A DNA stretch of 64,000 nucleotides from Treponema bryantii NK4A124 (GCF_000421345.1 NZ_ATWV01000008.1:122430-186429), one strand, 5' to 3'. Counted from the first letter of the stretch, positions 53,489 through 61,260 are shown. The notes: generated by a model not told the origin, from the letters alone. A program made the numbers and translations.

Positions 53489-53505
53489 TTACAACTCCTA
53501 CAGAA

Positions 53506-53832
53506 CTAACAAAGAGCCTCTTTTATATCTACATAGGAATCGATAATATCTAAGATTTCATTACAATTATCTTGTGAACTAAAAGAACTCATGCAATGAA
53601 CTATATCTCTATAAGAATCTTGATTTTTATAATTTATTAAATCTTCAATTGGAACTGAAAGTGTAGAAGCAACAGTTTTTAACTGTACTGGTGTTAAAGA
53701 AAGTTTACCATAAAACAAACGGTCTAAATCTAATCTAGAAAAATTTAATTTTGAGCATAATTCAGACATGAGAGTGTCATTATTCTTAGTAAGTGACATA
53801 ATTCTATAACCAAGATCTCTTAAACTCGCCAT
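53506..53832 (-). CDS. XRE-like HTH protein
   Basis: The 108-residue protein has an HTH of the lambda-repressor type (TLMSELCSKLNFSRLDLDRLFYGKLSLTPVQLKTVASTLSVPIEDLINY) with a short C-terminal extension. Followed after 17 bases by the truncated ImmA-like gene, it looks like the regulator of a broken XRE-ImmA toxin/regulatory pair. GGAG lies upstream of the ATG. The target is unknown. Confidence 0.65.
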   Translation of the reverse strand: MASLRDLGYRIMSLTKNNDTLMSELCSKLNFSRLDLDRLFYGKLSLTPVQLKTVASTLSVPIEDLINYKNQDSYRDIVHCMSSFSSQDNCNEILDIIDSYVDIKEALC

Positions 53833-53918
53833 TGATTTTCTCCTATTTAAGATTTGCTTTCAAGAAAAGTTCTTATATTATATTCGGTTTATTTAGTTAT
53901 TGCAATAACAATAAAATG

Positions 53919-54061
53919 CAGTAGGCAATGTAGCAACGAGCGAGGTTGTTTCAACAACCTCGCGAGGCAACCGGAGGCGGCGGATTTCGCCGCCGAGGAT
54001 GCTGACCGTAAGGGAATTGCGGAACTGCCGACCCCGGCAGACGCAGATGCGGCTGCCGGGG
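53919..54061. repeat. Family F GC-rich mosaic with three perfect hairpins
   Basis: The F core GCAGTAGGCAATGTAGCAAC is followed by three hairpins: CGAGGTTGTT/AACAACCTCG with a two-base loop (53941-53962), GGCGGCG/CGCCGCC (53976-53994) and CCCCGGCAG/CTGCCGGGG (54032-54061). The block is far more GC-rich than its surroundings. Partial F cores occur at 51681 and 52994. Confidence 0.75.
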
Positions 54062-54078
54062 GACTGCCCGAAAGGACA

Positions 54079-54148
54079 GGTGGTTTCGATACGCCCTTCG
54101 GGCTACTCAACCACCGTGGGGGACGTTCTGGCGGGCTACTCAACCACC
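54079..54148. repeat. Family A arm plus a half arm before the NusG-like gene
   Basis: The full arm (54079-54115) has inner stem GCCC-TTC-GGGC. The half arm (54129-54148) repeats only GGCGGGCTACTCAACCACC. Eleven bases later comes the TATAAT of the next gene. Confidence 0.88.
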
Positions 54149-54159
54149 GGCAATTTCGT

Positions 54160-54165
54160 TATAAT
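54160..54165 (+). promoter_or_regulatory. -10 box of the LoaP-like gene, close to the ATG
   Basis: TATAAT ends eight bases before the ATG at 54174. No consensus -35 is seen; that position falls in the half arm of repeat A. Confidence 0.45.
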
Positions 54166-54173
54166 CATCTCCA

Positions 54174-54698
54174 ATGCAGTACTACATTCTCCAGGTAGCC
54201 ACAGGCCGCGAGCAAATCTTTGTTGATAACGTAAAAAAGCTTGCTCCGCAGCTGGCGCAAAAGCATAATTTTATTTACCTCACCCGGGAGCTTACTATAA
54301 GGCGGCAGGGGAAGATTCTGCGGGAGCTGCAGCCTATGTTTCCTTCTTACATTATTATGCAGACGACCAGTGAGGTGGATTCTTTTACGCTGGCGGCCCT
54401 GAAGAAGATTCCGGATTTTTATCACTTTTTGAACAGCAATACTGATATTGTGCCTTTGGGTGACCGGGACCTGCAGATTATTCAGCATTTTCTGGGGCTG
54501 GGGCCTAAGATTGGGCAGTCGCTTGTGCGCTTTGACGAAAACGACCGCATTGTGGTTATTGAAGGCCCCCTTAAGGGCATTGAAGGCAGCATTATAAAAG
54601 TAGACAAGCGCAAGCAGAGGGCAAAGATCCGCGTAGACTTTGGCGGCACAGCACATACCATGGACTTGAGCTTTGAGGATATAAGTAAGAAGGATTAG
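54174..54698 (+). CDS. NusG-family specialised elongation factor (LoaP-like)
   Basis: The 174-residue protein has a NusG N-terminal domain (YYILQVATGREQIFVDNVKKL, ELQPMFPSYIIMQT) and a C-terminal KOW domain (DRIVVIEGPLKGIEGSIIKVDKRKQRAKIRVDF). The divergent N-terminal domain and the FPSYII motif point to a specialised paralogue such as LoaP or UpxY and not housekeeping NusG. LoaP is known to antiterminate long biosynthetic operons through a leader RNA hairpin. The polysaccharide operon 4.6 kb away, with its long leader, is the natural candidate. Leaderless start. Confidence 0.82.
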   Translation: MQYYILQVATGREQIFVDNVKKLAPQLAQKHNFIYLTRELTIRRQGKILRELQPMFPSYIIMQTTSEVDSFTLAALKKIPDFYHFLNSNTDIVPLGDRDLQIIQHFLGLGPKIGQSLVRFDENDRIVVIEGPLKGIEGSIIKVDKRKQRAKIRVDFGGTAHTMDLSFEDISKKD

Positions 54699-54722
54699 AT
54701 CCCGAAACAAGTTCGGGATGAC
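54698..54722. repeat. Family D palindrome in a convergent gap
   Basis: ATCCCGAA pairs with TTCGGGAT around ACAAG. It fills the 26-base gap between the LoaP-like stop and the reverse-strand PHP stop. Confidence 0.92.
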
Positions 54723-54724
54723 CG

Positions 54725-55567
54725 TTACTGCATAACCTTCAGCAGCTCTTCGAAATAATACTTATCTTCAATCTTCTTGCCGCCGCAGGTGTGGCCGAGT
54801 CTTCGGTCGGAGCGGATTTTTTCGCCGTGGAAGTCGCTGCCGGCTGTGATGATAAAGCCGATTTTGCGGCCCAGTTCTTCTAAGCGCAGGCATTCGGTGA
54901 CGCGGGCGCCGGGGTGAAAAGCTTCTATGCCCATTACGCCTTTTTCGTAGCAGTCTTTGAGGAAGTCTGGCAGGCGGCCCCAGGAAAGGTATAGCGACAT
55001 TGGGTGGGCTACGACCGGCACGGCGCCGCTTTCTCTCAGGGCTACTATTGCTTCGTCCAGATTTGTGCAGACTCTTGGTACGTACCATTTGCGGCCGCGG
55101 GCAAGATACTGGTCAAAGGCTTGCTGTCTTGTTTTTACAACTCCGTGCTTTACCAGCTCTGCGGCAAAGTGAGGGCGGCCTATTACGGTACCCGGAAAAT
55201 CAGCTTGAAGCTCTTCTACTGTGAGAGGCACCCCGTCCTGATTCATTTTTTCTATTATCTGGGCGTTGCGGTCGTTTCGGTTTTTGATTACGTTTTCAAC
55301 TATATTAATGAGGGATGGAAAGGGAGTTTTTATCCCCAGGCCCAAAAGATGAAACTCCCCGGTTGGAAAAGTGATGTTGAGTTCTATACCGGGCACAACT
55401 GTGACGCCTAGCTCACGGCCGGCTGCCTTTGCCTCTTCCAGCCCTGCTACTGTGTCGTGATCTGTAATTGCAATGGCTTTTAAGTTTTTTTCGGCTGCTT
55501 TCCCGATTATCTGGGCCGGGCTGTACTGGCCGTCTGATGCGGTGGTATGAACGTGCAAATCTATCAT
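54725..55567 (-). CDS. PHP-domain phosphoesterase
   Basis: The 280-residue protein has the four PHP metal motifs: DLHVHTTASDGQYSP, ITDHDTVAG, a middle His in IGRPHFAAELV with VVAHPMSLYL, and the C-terminal GSDFHGEK. It resembles the YciV/RnaseAM group (nucleoside 3',5'-bisphosphate phosphatase or 5'-3' exonuclease on short RNA). No partner gene. The stop abuts a family D palindrome. Confidence 0.87.
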   Translation of the reverse strand: MIDLHVHTTASDGQYSPAQIIGKAAEKNLKAIAITDHDTVAGLEEAKAAGRELGVTVVPGIELNITFPTGEFHLLGLGIKTPFPSLINIVENVIKNRNDRNAQIIEKMNQDGVPLTVEELQADFPGTVIGRPHFAAELVKHGVVKTRQQAFDQYLARGRKWYVPRVCTNLDEAIVALRESGAVPVVAHPMSLYLSWGRLPDFLKDCYEKGVMGIEAFHPGARVTECLRLEELGRKIGFIITAGSDFHGEKIRSDRRLGHTCGGKKIEDKYYFEELLKVMQ

Positions 55568-55651
55568 AAGATTATAATAGCATTTTTTTTAAATGTGTGA
55601 TACAATATAGAGATAGTAGGAATACTGTATTTAAAGGGGTTGTATAAAAGT

Positions 55652-56902
55652 ATGCCAAAAGCGATGCAATATACAAAAGGGTCTATCATCTATTTTGAGG
55701 GAGACCACGACGAGCGCATTTTTATTATGCAGCAGGGAGCTGTTCTTTTAACCAGCACTGATATTGAGTCTGGACAGCCGGTTGCAGAGCAGGTTAAAAG
55801 CGGTGAGTTTTTTGGTGTTAAGTCTGCTCTTGGTCACTTCCGCCGCGAAGAAACTGCTACGGCCCTCGTTCCTACTGTTGCCGTTGCCCTTACAATTCAG
55901 GAATTTGAAATCCTCTTTAGTAACAATAAAGCCCTGATTATGAAGATGCTCCGCGTATTTTCTAATCAGCTGCGCCAGATTCATAAAAAGACTGAATCTA
56001 TCTTAAACAATGTTCAGGCTGATCAGCAGTCTGGTATGCTTGCAGTAGCAAAAAGTTTCTATGATGAAGAGCAGTTCCGTTCTGCCTGCGACGTTTACAT
56101 GAAGTTCATGAAGCGTTACCCTAACAGCCCTCAGATGGCTGATGTACAGAAAAAATATCAGGATGCCAAACTGCGTGCAGATAAGCTTGCGGCTGTAAAC
56201 CGCGGCACTCCTGTTGATTATGATGATGACGGCTCTTCTTCTTCCCTCAAGCTTTTCCAGCTGCCGGCTTTTGAGCGTTTTGCCAAGACCTACGAGCCTG
56301 GCGAGGTTATTATTGCTGAATACGAGCCTGGCGACAGTTTCTATCTTATTCAGAGCGGCCGTGTTCAGCTTGTAAAATGCGTAAACGGCAGCAAAAAGAA
56401 TCTTGATGTTCTTAAGCCTGGTGAATTCTTTGGTGAAATGGCTATTCTGGACAACTCTGCCCGCTCGGCTACCTGTATGGCGGCCGGCAATGTAAAGTGT
56501 CTGGAATTCAATAAAGAAAACTTTGAGCTTTTGATTACCGGCAACCCTCAGATGGCTCTGCTGCTTCTTAAGCTTTTCTGTAAGCGTATTTACGACCAGA
56601 AGCGCCGCTTTAAGATTCTTGTTATTAAAGATTTGACAGCCCGCATTGCAGATGTTTTTATGCTTCTTGATGAGATGAATCCGGTAATGAACGAGGCCGA
56701 AAAACAGCGCCGCTTTAACGTTACCATTTCTGATGTTGCGCACTGGGCCGGCCTTAGCGCCGAAGTTACCCGCGACGAAATCAACAAGTTCGTAGAGCGC
56801 CGCAAGATTGAAGTTTACGACAACTACATGATTGTCCTCAACATCAACGACATGAAGCGCACCGTAGACACCCGCGGCGGCGCAAGAAGCGCAGGACTCT
56901 AA
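55652..56902 (+). CDS. CRP-family regulator with two cyclic-nucleotide-binding domains
   Basis: The 416-residue protein has two cNMP-binding domains: one at about 10-115 (GSIIYFEGDHDERIFIMQQGAVLLTS, GEFFGVKSALG) and a second at about 205-320 (GEVIIAEYEPGDSFYLIQSGRVQLVK, GEFFGEMAILDNSARSATC). The second has a full phosphate-binding cassette; the first is degenerate. A spacer with TPR-like SACDVYMKFMKRYPNSPQMADVQKKY lies between. The C-terminus has a winged HTH (ISDVAHWAGLSAEVTRDEINKFVERRKI). The ATG at 55652 is preceded by AAGGGG. The ligand is unknown; a dual-domain arrangement suggests unusual control. Confidence 0.88.
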   Translation: MPKAMQYTKGSIIYFEGDHDERIFIMQQGAVLLTSTDIESGQPVAEQVKSGEFFGVKSALGHFRREETATALVPTVAVALTIQEFEILFSNNKALIMKMLRVFSNQLRQIHKKTESILNNVQADQQSGMLAVAKSFYDEEQFRSACDVYMKFMKRYPNSPQMADVQKKYQDAKLRADKLAAVNRGTPVDYDDDGSSSSLKLFQLPAFERFAKTYEPGEVIIAEYEPGDSFYLIQSGRVQLVKCVNGSKKNLDVLKPGEFFGEMAILDNSARSATCMAAGNVKCLEFNKENFELLITGNPQMALLLLKLFCKRIYDQKRRFKILVIKDLTARIADVFMLLDEMNPVMNEAEKQRRFNVTISDVAHWAGLSAEVTRDEINKFVERRKIEVYDNYMIVLNINDMKRTVDTRGGARSAGL

Positions 56903-56925
56903 TCCTTAACAAAATCCGAATATCC

Positions 56926-56998
56926 GCCGACTTAGCTCACCCGGTAGAGCAGCACCCTCGTAACGTGCAGGTAGTCAGTTCGAGTCTGACAGTCGGCT
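56926..56998 (+). tRNA. tRNA-Thr (anticodon CGT)
   Basis: The 73-base sequence folds as a cloverleaf: acceptor GCCGACT/AGTCGGC, D arm GCTC/GAGC, anticodon loop CTCGTAA with CGT, and T arm GTCAG-TTCGAGT-CTGAC. The discriminator is T and CCA is not encoded. The base pair closest to the anticodon loop is C-C, leaving a four-pair stem, a small oddity. Confidence 0.95.
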
Positions 56999-57032
56999 AT
57001 TTATATCAAATCTGACACAAGATATAATTTCA

Positions 57033-57061
57033 TTGACAATTCAAACTATTTAACATACTAT
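57033..57061 (+). promoter_or_regulatory. Promoter of the small protein/GNAT pair
   Basis: TTGACA (57033-57038) and TACTAT (57056-57061) are 17 bases apart, with an AGGAGG before the ATG at 57093. Confidence 0.75.
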
Positions 57062-57092
57062 ACATATAAATCGAAGAAAAAGGAGGCAGCAT

Positions 57093-57257
57093 ATGCATAA
57101 ACAAAATGTAGTTGGAATTGTTTTTCGTGGACCAGAAGGGAAAAAAGCCATAATGCAGATTATGCGTGCAAAGACTCCTAAAAAAGATCCAGACTTAGAA
57201 AAACGCATGAGGGCATTTGAGGAAGCTGTAAGAAACGGATTGTTTGAAAAGAAATGA
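57093..57257 (+). CDS. Small antitoxin-like protein paired with a GNAT protein
   Basis: The 54-residue protein MHKQNVVGIVFRGPEGKKAI followed by MQIMRAKTPKKDPDLEKRM and AFEEAVRNGLFEKK is basic, with a likely beta start and helical C-terminus. AAGGAGG lies 7 bases before the ATG. Its last codons overlap the GNAT start (ATGA). The size, tight coupling and promoter match type II antitoxins of GNAT toxins, although it lacks an obvious RHH motif. Not recognised by family. Confidence 0.7.
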   Translation: MHKQNVVGIVFRGPEGKKAIMQIMRAKTPKKDPDLEKRMRAFEEAVRNGLFEKK

Positions 57258-57814
57258 AAGGCTTTGATTTTTATATTGAACAATTGTCAGATGAATTGAA
57301 TTCCTATGAACAGAAAATGTTCAGAGTTCAACATGATGAAACTCAGTTAGTAACATACTTAAAAAAATTTTCTAAGAAACATCAAGCTTCAAATGTAAAC
57401 AAAATCTACTTAGTAAGATACTCATCAACAGGTCAAATAGCCGCTTGGTTTGGACTAAAAGCTGCAACCTTACCATATAACGATATTGGAGACTCATTTT
57501 TAATTCCTGCAATAGAATTAACTCATTTTGCAGTTGATGAAAGATTCAAAAATCCAAATCCTGAATCCTCTATCAAAACCGGTGAATACATTTTCTGGAA
57601 CTTCATCCTTCCTATTGTACAAGACGTTTCCAACAAAGTAGCCTGTAAGGCATTATTTGTATTTGCAATTGATACTCCAAAACTTGTGAAATATTACAAA
57701 AATGTCCTTAAGTTCAAAGAAATTACCAATACAAATGAAAAACAATTCTTTGAATATGCAGCTCCGGATTACGATGAAGGATGCAGATTTTTGTATTATC
57801 CTTTATCTGTATAG
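57254..57814 (+). CDS. GNAT-like acetyltransferase, candidate toxin
   Basis: The 186-residue protein has the GNAT core: a strand IYLVRYSSTGQIAAWFGL, the acceptor strand IPAIELTHFAVDERFKNPNPESS, a following helix KTGEYIFWNFILPIVQDV and the C-terminal LFVFAIDTPKLVKYYKNVLKFKEI. This resembles TacT/AtaT-type toxins that acetylate aminoacyl-tRNA. The usual (R/Q)xxGxG/A is replaced by a longer FKNPNPESSIKTGE loop, so binding of acetyl-CoA needs confirmation. It follows a 54-residue gene with a 4-base overlap. Confidence 0.7.
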   Translation: MKGFDFYIEQLSDELNSYEQKMFRVQHDETQLVTYLKKFSKKHQASNVNKIYLVRYSSTGQIAAWFGLKAATLPYNDIGDSFLIPAIELTHFAVDERFKNPNPESSIKTGEYIFWNFILPIVQDVSNKVACKALFVFAIDTPKLVKYYKNVLKFKEITNTNEKQFFEYAAPDYDEGCRFLYYPLSV

Positions 57815-57826
57815 TTTTTATATTTC

Positions 57827-57845
57827 GTAATTTTTGGCGAATTAC
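57827..57845. promoter_or_regulatory. Operator-like inverted repeat upstream of hipB
   Basis: GTAATT and AATTAC flank TTTGGCG. The element TTTGGCGAAT recurs at 57874, 17 bases before the hipB -35, so two direct TTTGGCGAAT boxes may bind HipB. Confidence 0.45.
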
Positions 57846-57889
57846 ACCATATTAATATTATATCTCATCACATTTGGCGAATAATAAAT

Positions 57890-57918
57890 TTGACATATTT
57901 TTCTTCTTGTGTTACGAT
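57890..57918 (+). promoter_or_regulatory. Promoter of hipBA, -10 close to the ATG
   Basis: TTGACA (57890-57895) and TACGAT (57913-57918) are 17 bases apart; the hipB ATG follows seven bases after the -10 with no ribosome site. Confidence 0.7.
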
Positions 57919-57925
57919 TCTAATC

Positions 57926-58276
57926 ATGACCATGAAAGCAGACTGTACAGATGACCAGCTCTTAAAAGAATTCGGCGAAAGAATAAAAGCAAACCGAATC
58001 CGTTCCGGTTTTACACAGGAAGAACTTTCAAAGCAAAGTGGAGTAGCAAAAAGAACAATAGAAAGAACCGAAAAAGGCGAAAGTATTCAGTTCTTAAATG
58101 TAGTTAAAATCCTTCGTGCCCTTGGTCATTTAGACTCACTTGAACTGCTTTTACCTTCACTGGAAAAAACACCTTTTGAGTATATTAAATCACCAAAAGT
58201 GGAAAAACGGCAGCGATATCGCCATGTGGCAGAACAGAAGCCTGCTTACGGCTTTAAATGGGGAGATGAAGAATGA
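57926..58276 (+). CDS. hipB: HipB-type antitoxin/XRE regulator
   Basis: The 116-residue protein has an XRE HTH (FGERIKANRIRSGFTQEELSKQSGVAKRTIERTEKGESIQFLNVVKIL) and a C-terminal tail ending AYGFKWGDEE, typical of HipB proteins associated with short HipA. The ATG at 57926 is chosen because the promoter -10 ends seven bases earlier; an in-frame upstream start lies before the promoter. It overlaps hipA by four bases. Confidence 0.9.
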   Translation: MTMKADCTDDQLLKEFGERIKANRIRSGFTQEELSKQSGVAKRTIERTEKGESIQFLNVVKILRALGHLDSLELLLPSLEKTPFEYIKSPKVEKRQRYRHVAEQKPAYGFKWGDEE

Positions 58277-59580
58277 TTAGTACAGCACTTGTAAAGCTTT
58301 GGGGAACAGTCATAGGTGCAGTCTCTCTTGATGACACAAAGAGATCTACTGCCTTTGAATATGATTCATCTTTTCTTTCAAGTGGAATTGAAGTTTCGCC
58401 TATAGTTATGCCCTTAAAAAAGGGAGTGTACACTTTTCCCTCTCTTTCTTATGAAAGTTTTCATGGTCTTCCCGGACTTCTTTCAGATTCTTTGCCGGAT
58501 AAATTTGGAAATGAACTTATTAATGTATGGCTGGCAAAACAGGGACGTCTCCCGGAATCTTTTAACGCAGTGGAAAGACTTTGCTATACCGGCACCCGCG
58601 GAATGGGAGCCCTGGAATACGAACCTGCAGTTTCTTCCCTTGTCGAAGAATCCAGTCAGATACAGGTTTCGGAGCTGGTCGAACTGGCTTCAATGGTGCT
58701 TTCCAATAGAAAAAATCTGAAAGTTGTTTTGGAAGAATGTGATAAAAAAAGGCTTTCAGAATCCCTTAAACATATAATAAGCATGGGAACCTCTGCCGGC
58801 GGTGCCAGAGCAAAAGCTCTTATTGCCTGGAATCCAAAAACAAATGAAGTTCGTTCCGGTCAGATAGAAACAAATTCTGATTTTGAATACTGGCTTATGA
58901 AGTTCAGCGGTGTTAGCGGTAATAAAGATAAAGAAGATGAAGATCTGGCTGATTTTGGAATGATTGAATATGCTTATTACCTTATGGCAATTGACTGCGG
59001 AATAAACATGATGCACTGCCGCCTGCTAAATGATGGCAAAAACCATCATTTTATGACAAAACGTTTTGACCGTACTGCAGAAGGAAAAAAGCTTCATATG
59101 CAGTCTCTGGCGGCAATTGGTCATTTTGATTTTAATGCGGCAGGAACTACAAGTTATGAACAGTGTTTTACTATATTAAATACTCTGGGCCTTGGACATC
59201 ACGAAAAACTGGATATGTTTCGCCGTATGGTATTTAATGTGGCGGCCTGTAATTGTGATGACCATGTAAAAAATATTTCCTTTTTAATGGACAAGAGCGG
59301 GAAATGGACTCTGGCACCGGCTTACGATGTTTCTTTTGCCTACAATCCGGATGGCGCATGGACCAGTTCTCATCAGATGTCAATAAATGGAAAGAGAAAA
59401 AATATAGCGGCCTCAGACTTTGATACCTGTGCCAGAATCGCAGGACTGAAAAATGCAGAGGCAAAGGCTGTCGTAAGTGAAGTTTGTACATCTCTTTCAC
59501 ATTGGAAAGAATTTGCTGCTACAGCGGGTGTAACAGGCGAGAGAGCAGAGGCAATTGCAGGTCTTCAGGGGATAAAGTAA
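58273..59580 (+). CDS. hipA: HipA-family serine/threonine kinase toxin
   Basis: The 435-residue protein has the HipA N-terminal subdomain (LPGLLSDSLPDKFG), the Gly-rich loop GTSAGGARAKALIAW, the catalytic ACNCDDHVKNISFLMD and the metal-binding LAPAYDVSFAY. HipA phosphorylates GltX or related targets and causes growth arrest. Sequence in the P-loop (GTSAGGARAK) is variant but the lysine is kept. It ends 29 bases before convergent pyrC. Confidence 0.92.
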   Translation: MISTALVKLWGTVIGAVSLDDTKRSTAFEYDSSFLSSGIEVSPIVMPLKKGVYTFPSLSYESFHGLPGLLSDSLPDKFGNELINVWLAKQGRLPESFNAVERLCYTGTRGMGALEYEPAVSSLVEESSQIQVSELVELASMVLSNRKNLKVVLEECDKKRLSESLKHIISMGTSAGGARAKALIAWNPKTNEVRSGQIETNSDFEYWLMKFSGVSGNKDKEDEDLADFGMIEYAYYLMAIDCGINMMHCRLLNDGKNHHFMTKRFDRTAEGKKLHMQSLAAIGHFDFNAAGTTSYEQCFTILNTLGLGHHEKLDMFRRMVFNVAACNCDDHVKNISFLMDKSGKWTLAPAYDVSFAYNPDGAWTSSHQMSINGKRKNIAASDFDTCARIAGLKNAEAKAVVSEVCTSLSHWKEFAATAGVTGERAEAIAGLQGIK

Positions 59581-59609
59581 AAAATTAAAAAAAGTTGGAC
59601 CCGAAATGA

Positions 59610-61145
59610 TTACGACTCAAACACCAGTCTGCCGTCTATGAAGAGGTATTTTACTTTGCCTGCCAGGGTGCGGCCTTCGAATGGGGTGGCCTTGCCCTTG
59701 CTGTAGAAGAGCCTGCTGTCTACGGTCCATTCTTCGTCTGGGTCTAAAAGAGTGAGGTCGGCGTCGTAGCCGGGACGAAGGATGCCTTTTTGCAGGCCGA
59801 GCAGGCGGGCCGGCTGGGCAGACATGAGCTGGCTCAGGCGGCGTGGATTAAACTGATTGTCTTTTACAAGGACCGAGTTGCATACGGCGTAGGCTGTTTC
59901 AAGGCCGGTAAAGCCCGGAGCGCCTGCGGCCTTGTCGTCTAATGTGTGTGGTGCGTGGTCTGTGGAAATTACGTCTACGGTGCCGTCGCGGAGGGCTTCA
60001 AGAAGTGCTACGCGGTCGTCTTCGCTGCGGAGCGGCGGATTTACCAGAGCCCGGATATAAGGCTCGTCTGTGCCGCAGAGGGCTAAGTGATGTGGTGTAA
60101 CTTCGCAGCTTACTGCAAAACCGCCGTTTGTTGTTGTGCGCGGATTTGGCACCGGCTGATATTTTTCTCCCTCTTCAAATGCCTGATAAGCTGCATCTGC
60201 TTCGTCTGCGTTATAATCAGCTTCGTCATCATAAAGCTCATTTTTTGCCTCGCGTACGGCGTTGATGGAAACCGCTGTACTTACGTGTGCAATGTGAACG
60301 TGGCAATCAGCCTGTTTTGCAAGCATGATGTTTCTTACTGTGGCTACGTCTTCGGCCAGGGCGAGAATCTCGTTTGCCTTTGTAAGGGCTAAGTCTATGC
60401 GGTCCAGGGCTTCGGCGTTCTCTTCATCATCCGGGTCAAAATCTTCGTCACCGGTTCCCCAGGCAGAAAGCCCTACCCCTTTCATAATTTCCAGAGCCTC
60501 GGCACGGAAAGGCTTTGCCTGAGCACCGAGAGTCATATCTTCTGAGTGGCAGCTTACAATTATGCCCTTCTCTGCGGCCTTGGTCATTCCCTCCAGCATA
60601 ACGGCTGAGGCTGGAACGTCGCGGCCGTCTTCTGTAATTACCGGTACGTATTTTTTTTCTACAAAATCAAGATGGCTTGTGTCCTCGCCGCCAAAGTCGC
60701 GGCTGATACTTACAGTCTGAAAAAGATGTGTGAGCCCGATGGCGGCGGCTTCGCGTTCTATCTTCATTGCCATTTCCATTGAGGAAACAACCGGGTTCGT
60801 GTTAGGCATGGCTACTATGGTGCCGTAGCCGCCGGCCGCCGCAGCGTGAAGGCCGGAGTTCAGGTCTTCTTTCTGTGTTTGTCCCGGATAACGGAGATGC
60901 ACGTGCATGTCGATAAAGGCCGGGGTAAGGGTGAGTCCGTGAGCATTAAAGAGTTCTATAGGGCACTTTTCTTCAAGCCCGTCTTCTGTAAGCACGGCGC
61001 GCGCCATTTTTTCCAGGGTCTCTGAGTTTGTATAATAGCCCTGAAAAACCGAGCGGATTTTTGCGTCCATAACAAGTACGGCCCCCGGGGTGTCCATACT
61101 CTCGTCTAAAAGTCGTGCGTTATAAATTAAAGTAATTTTGCTCAT
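59610..61145 (-). CDS. pyrC: Dihydroorotase
   Basis: The 511-residue amidohydrolase has the metal motif DMHVHLRYPGQTQKED, VSCHSEDM, CHVHIAHVST and ISTDHAPHTLDDKA. It closes N-carbamoyl-aspartate to dihydroorotate in pyrimidine synthesis. It is about 80 residues longer than usual because of two acidic insertions, one near GTGDEDFDPDDEENAEALDR and one near LYDDEADYNADEADAAYQAF; both lie around the barrel and do not hit the metal ligands. It follows pyrI on the same strand across a repeat-filled gap. Confidence 0.93.
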   Translation of the reverse strand: MSKITLIYNARLLDESMDTPGAVLVMDAKIRSVFQGYYTNSETLEKMARAVLTEDGLEEKCPIELFNAHGLTLTPAFIDMHVHLRYPGQTQKEDLNSGLHAAAAGGYGTIVAMPNTNPVVSSMEMAMKIEREAAAIGLTHLFQTVSISRDFGGEDTSHLDFVEKKYVPVITEDGRDVPASAVMLEGMTKAAEKGIIVSCHSEDMTLGAQAKPFRAEALEIMKGVGLSAWGTGDEDFDPDDEENAEALDRIDLALTKANEILALAEDVATVRNIMLAKQADCHVHIAHVSTAVSINAVREAKNELYDDEADYNADEADAAYQAFEEGEKYQPVPNPRTTTNGGFAVSCEVTPHHLALCGTDEPYIRALVNPPLRSEDDRVALLEALRDGTVDVISTDHAPHTLDDKAAGAPGFTGLETAYAVCNSVLVKDNQFNPRRLSQLMSAQPARLLGLQKGILRPGYDADLTLLDPDEEWTVDSRLFYSKGKATPFEGRTLAGKVKYLFIDGRLVFES

Positions 61146-61163
61146 AAGGACTCCTTACTAACA

Positions 61164-61260
61164 TGTCATTGTCGGGCTTGACCCGACAATCCAGACATCA
61201 CCGTGTTGTTTAGATTCCCGTGTCAAGCACGGGAATGACACTAATCGCACGGGAATGACA
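61164..61260. repeat. Three family B repeats between pyrC and pyrI
   Basis: The copy at 61164-61198 pairs TTGTCGGG with CCCGACAA. That at 61213-61240 pairs TTCCCGTG with CACGGGAA around TCAAG. A half unit (61246-61260) repeats CGCACGGGAATGACA directly. The block ends one base before the pyrI stop. Confidence 0.9.

Noticed and set aside
53889..54143. Ser/Ala/Pro-rich open frame on the minus strand across the F mosaic
   Set aside because: Product is pure repeat translation (SSPPERPPRWLSS and similar) with no homologous domain; not a gene.
54174..54698. Housekeeping NusG
   Set aside because: No secE or ribosomal protein genes nearby, and the N-terminal domain is divergent with a LoaP-like FPSYII motif.
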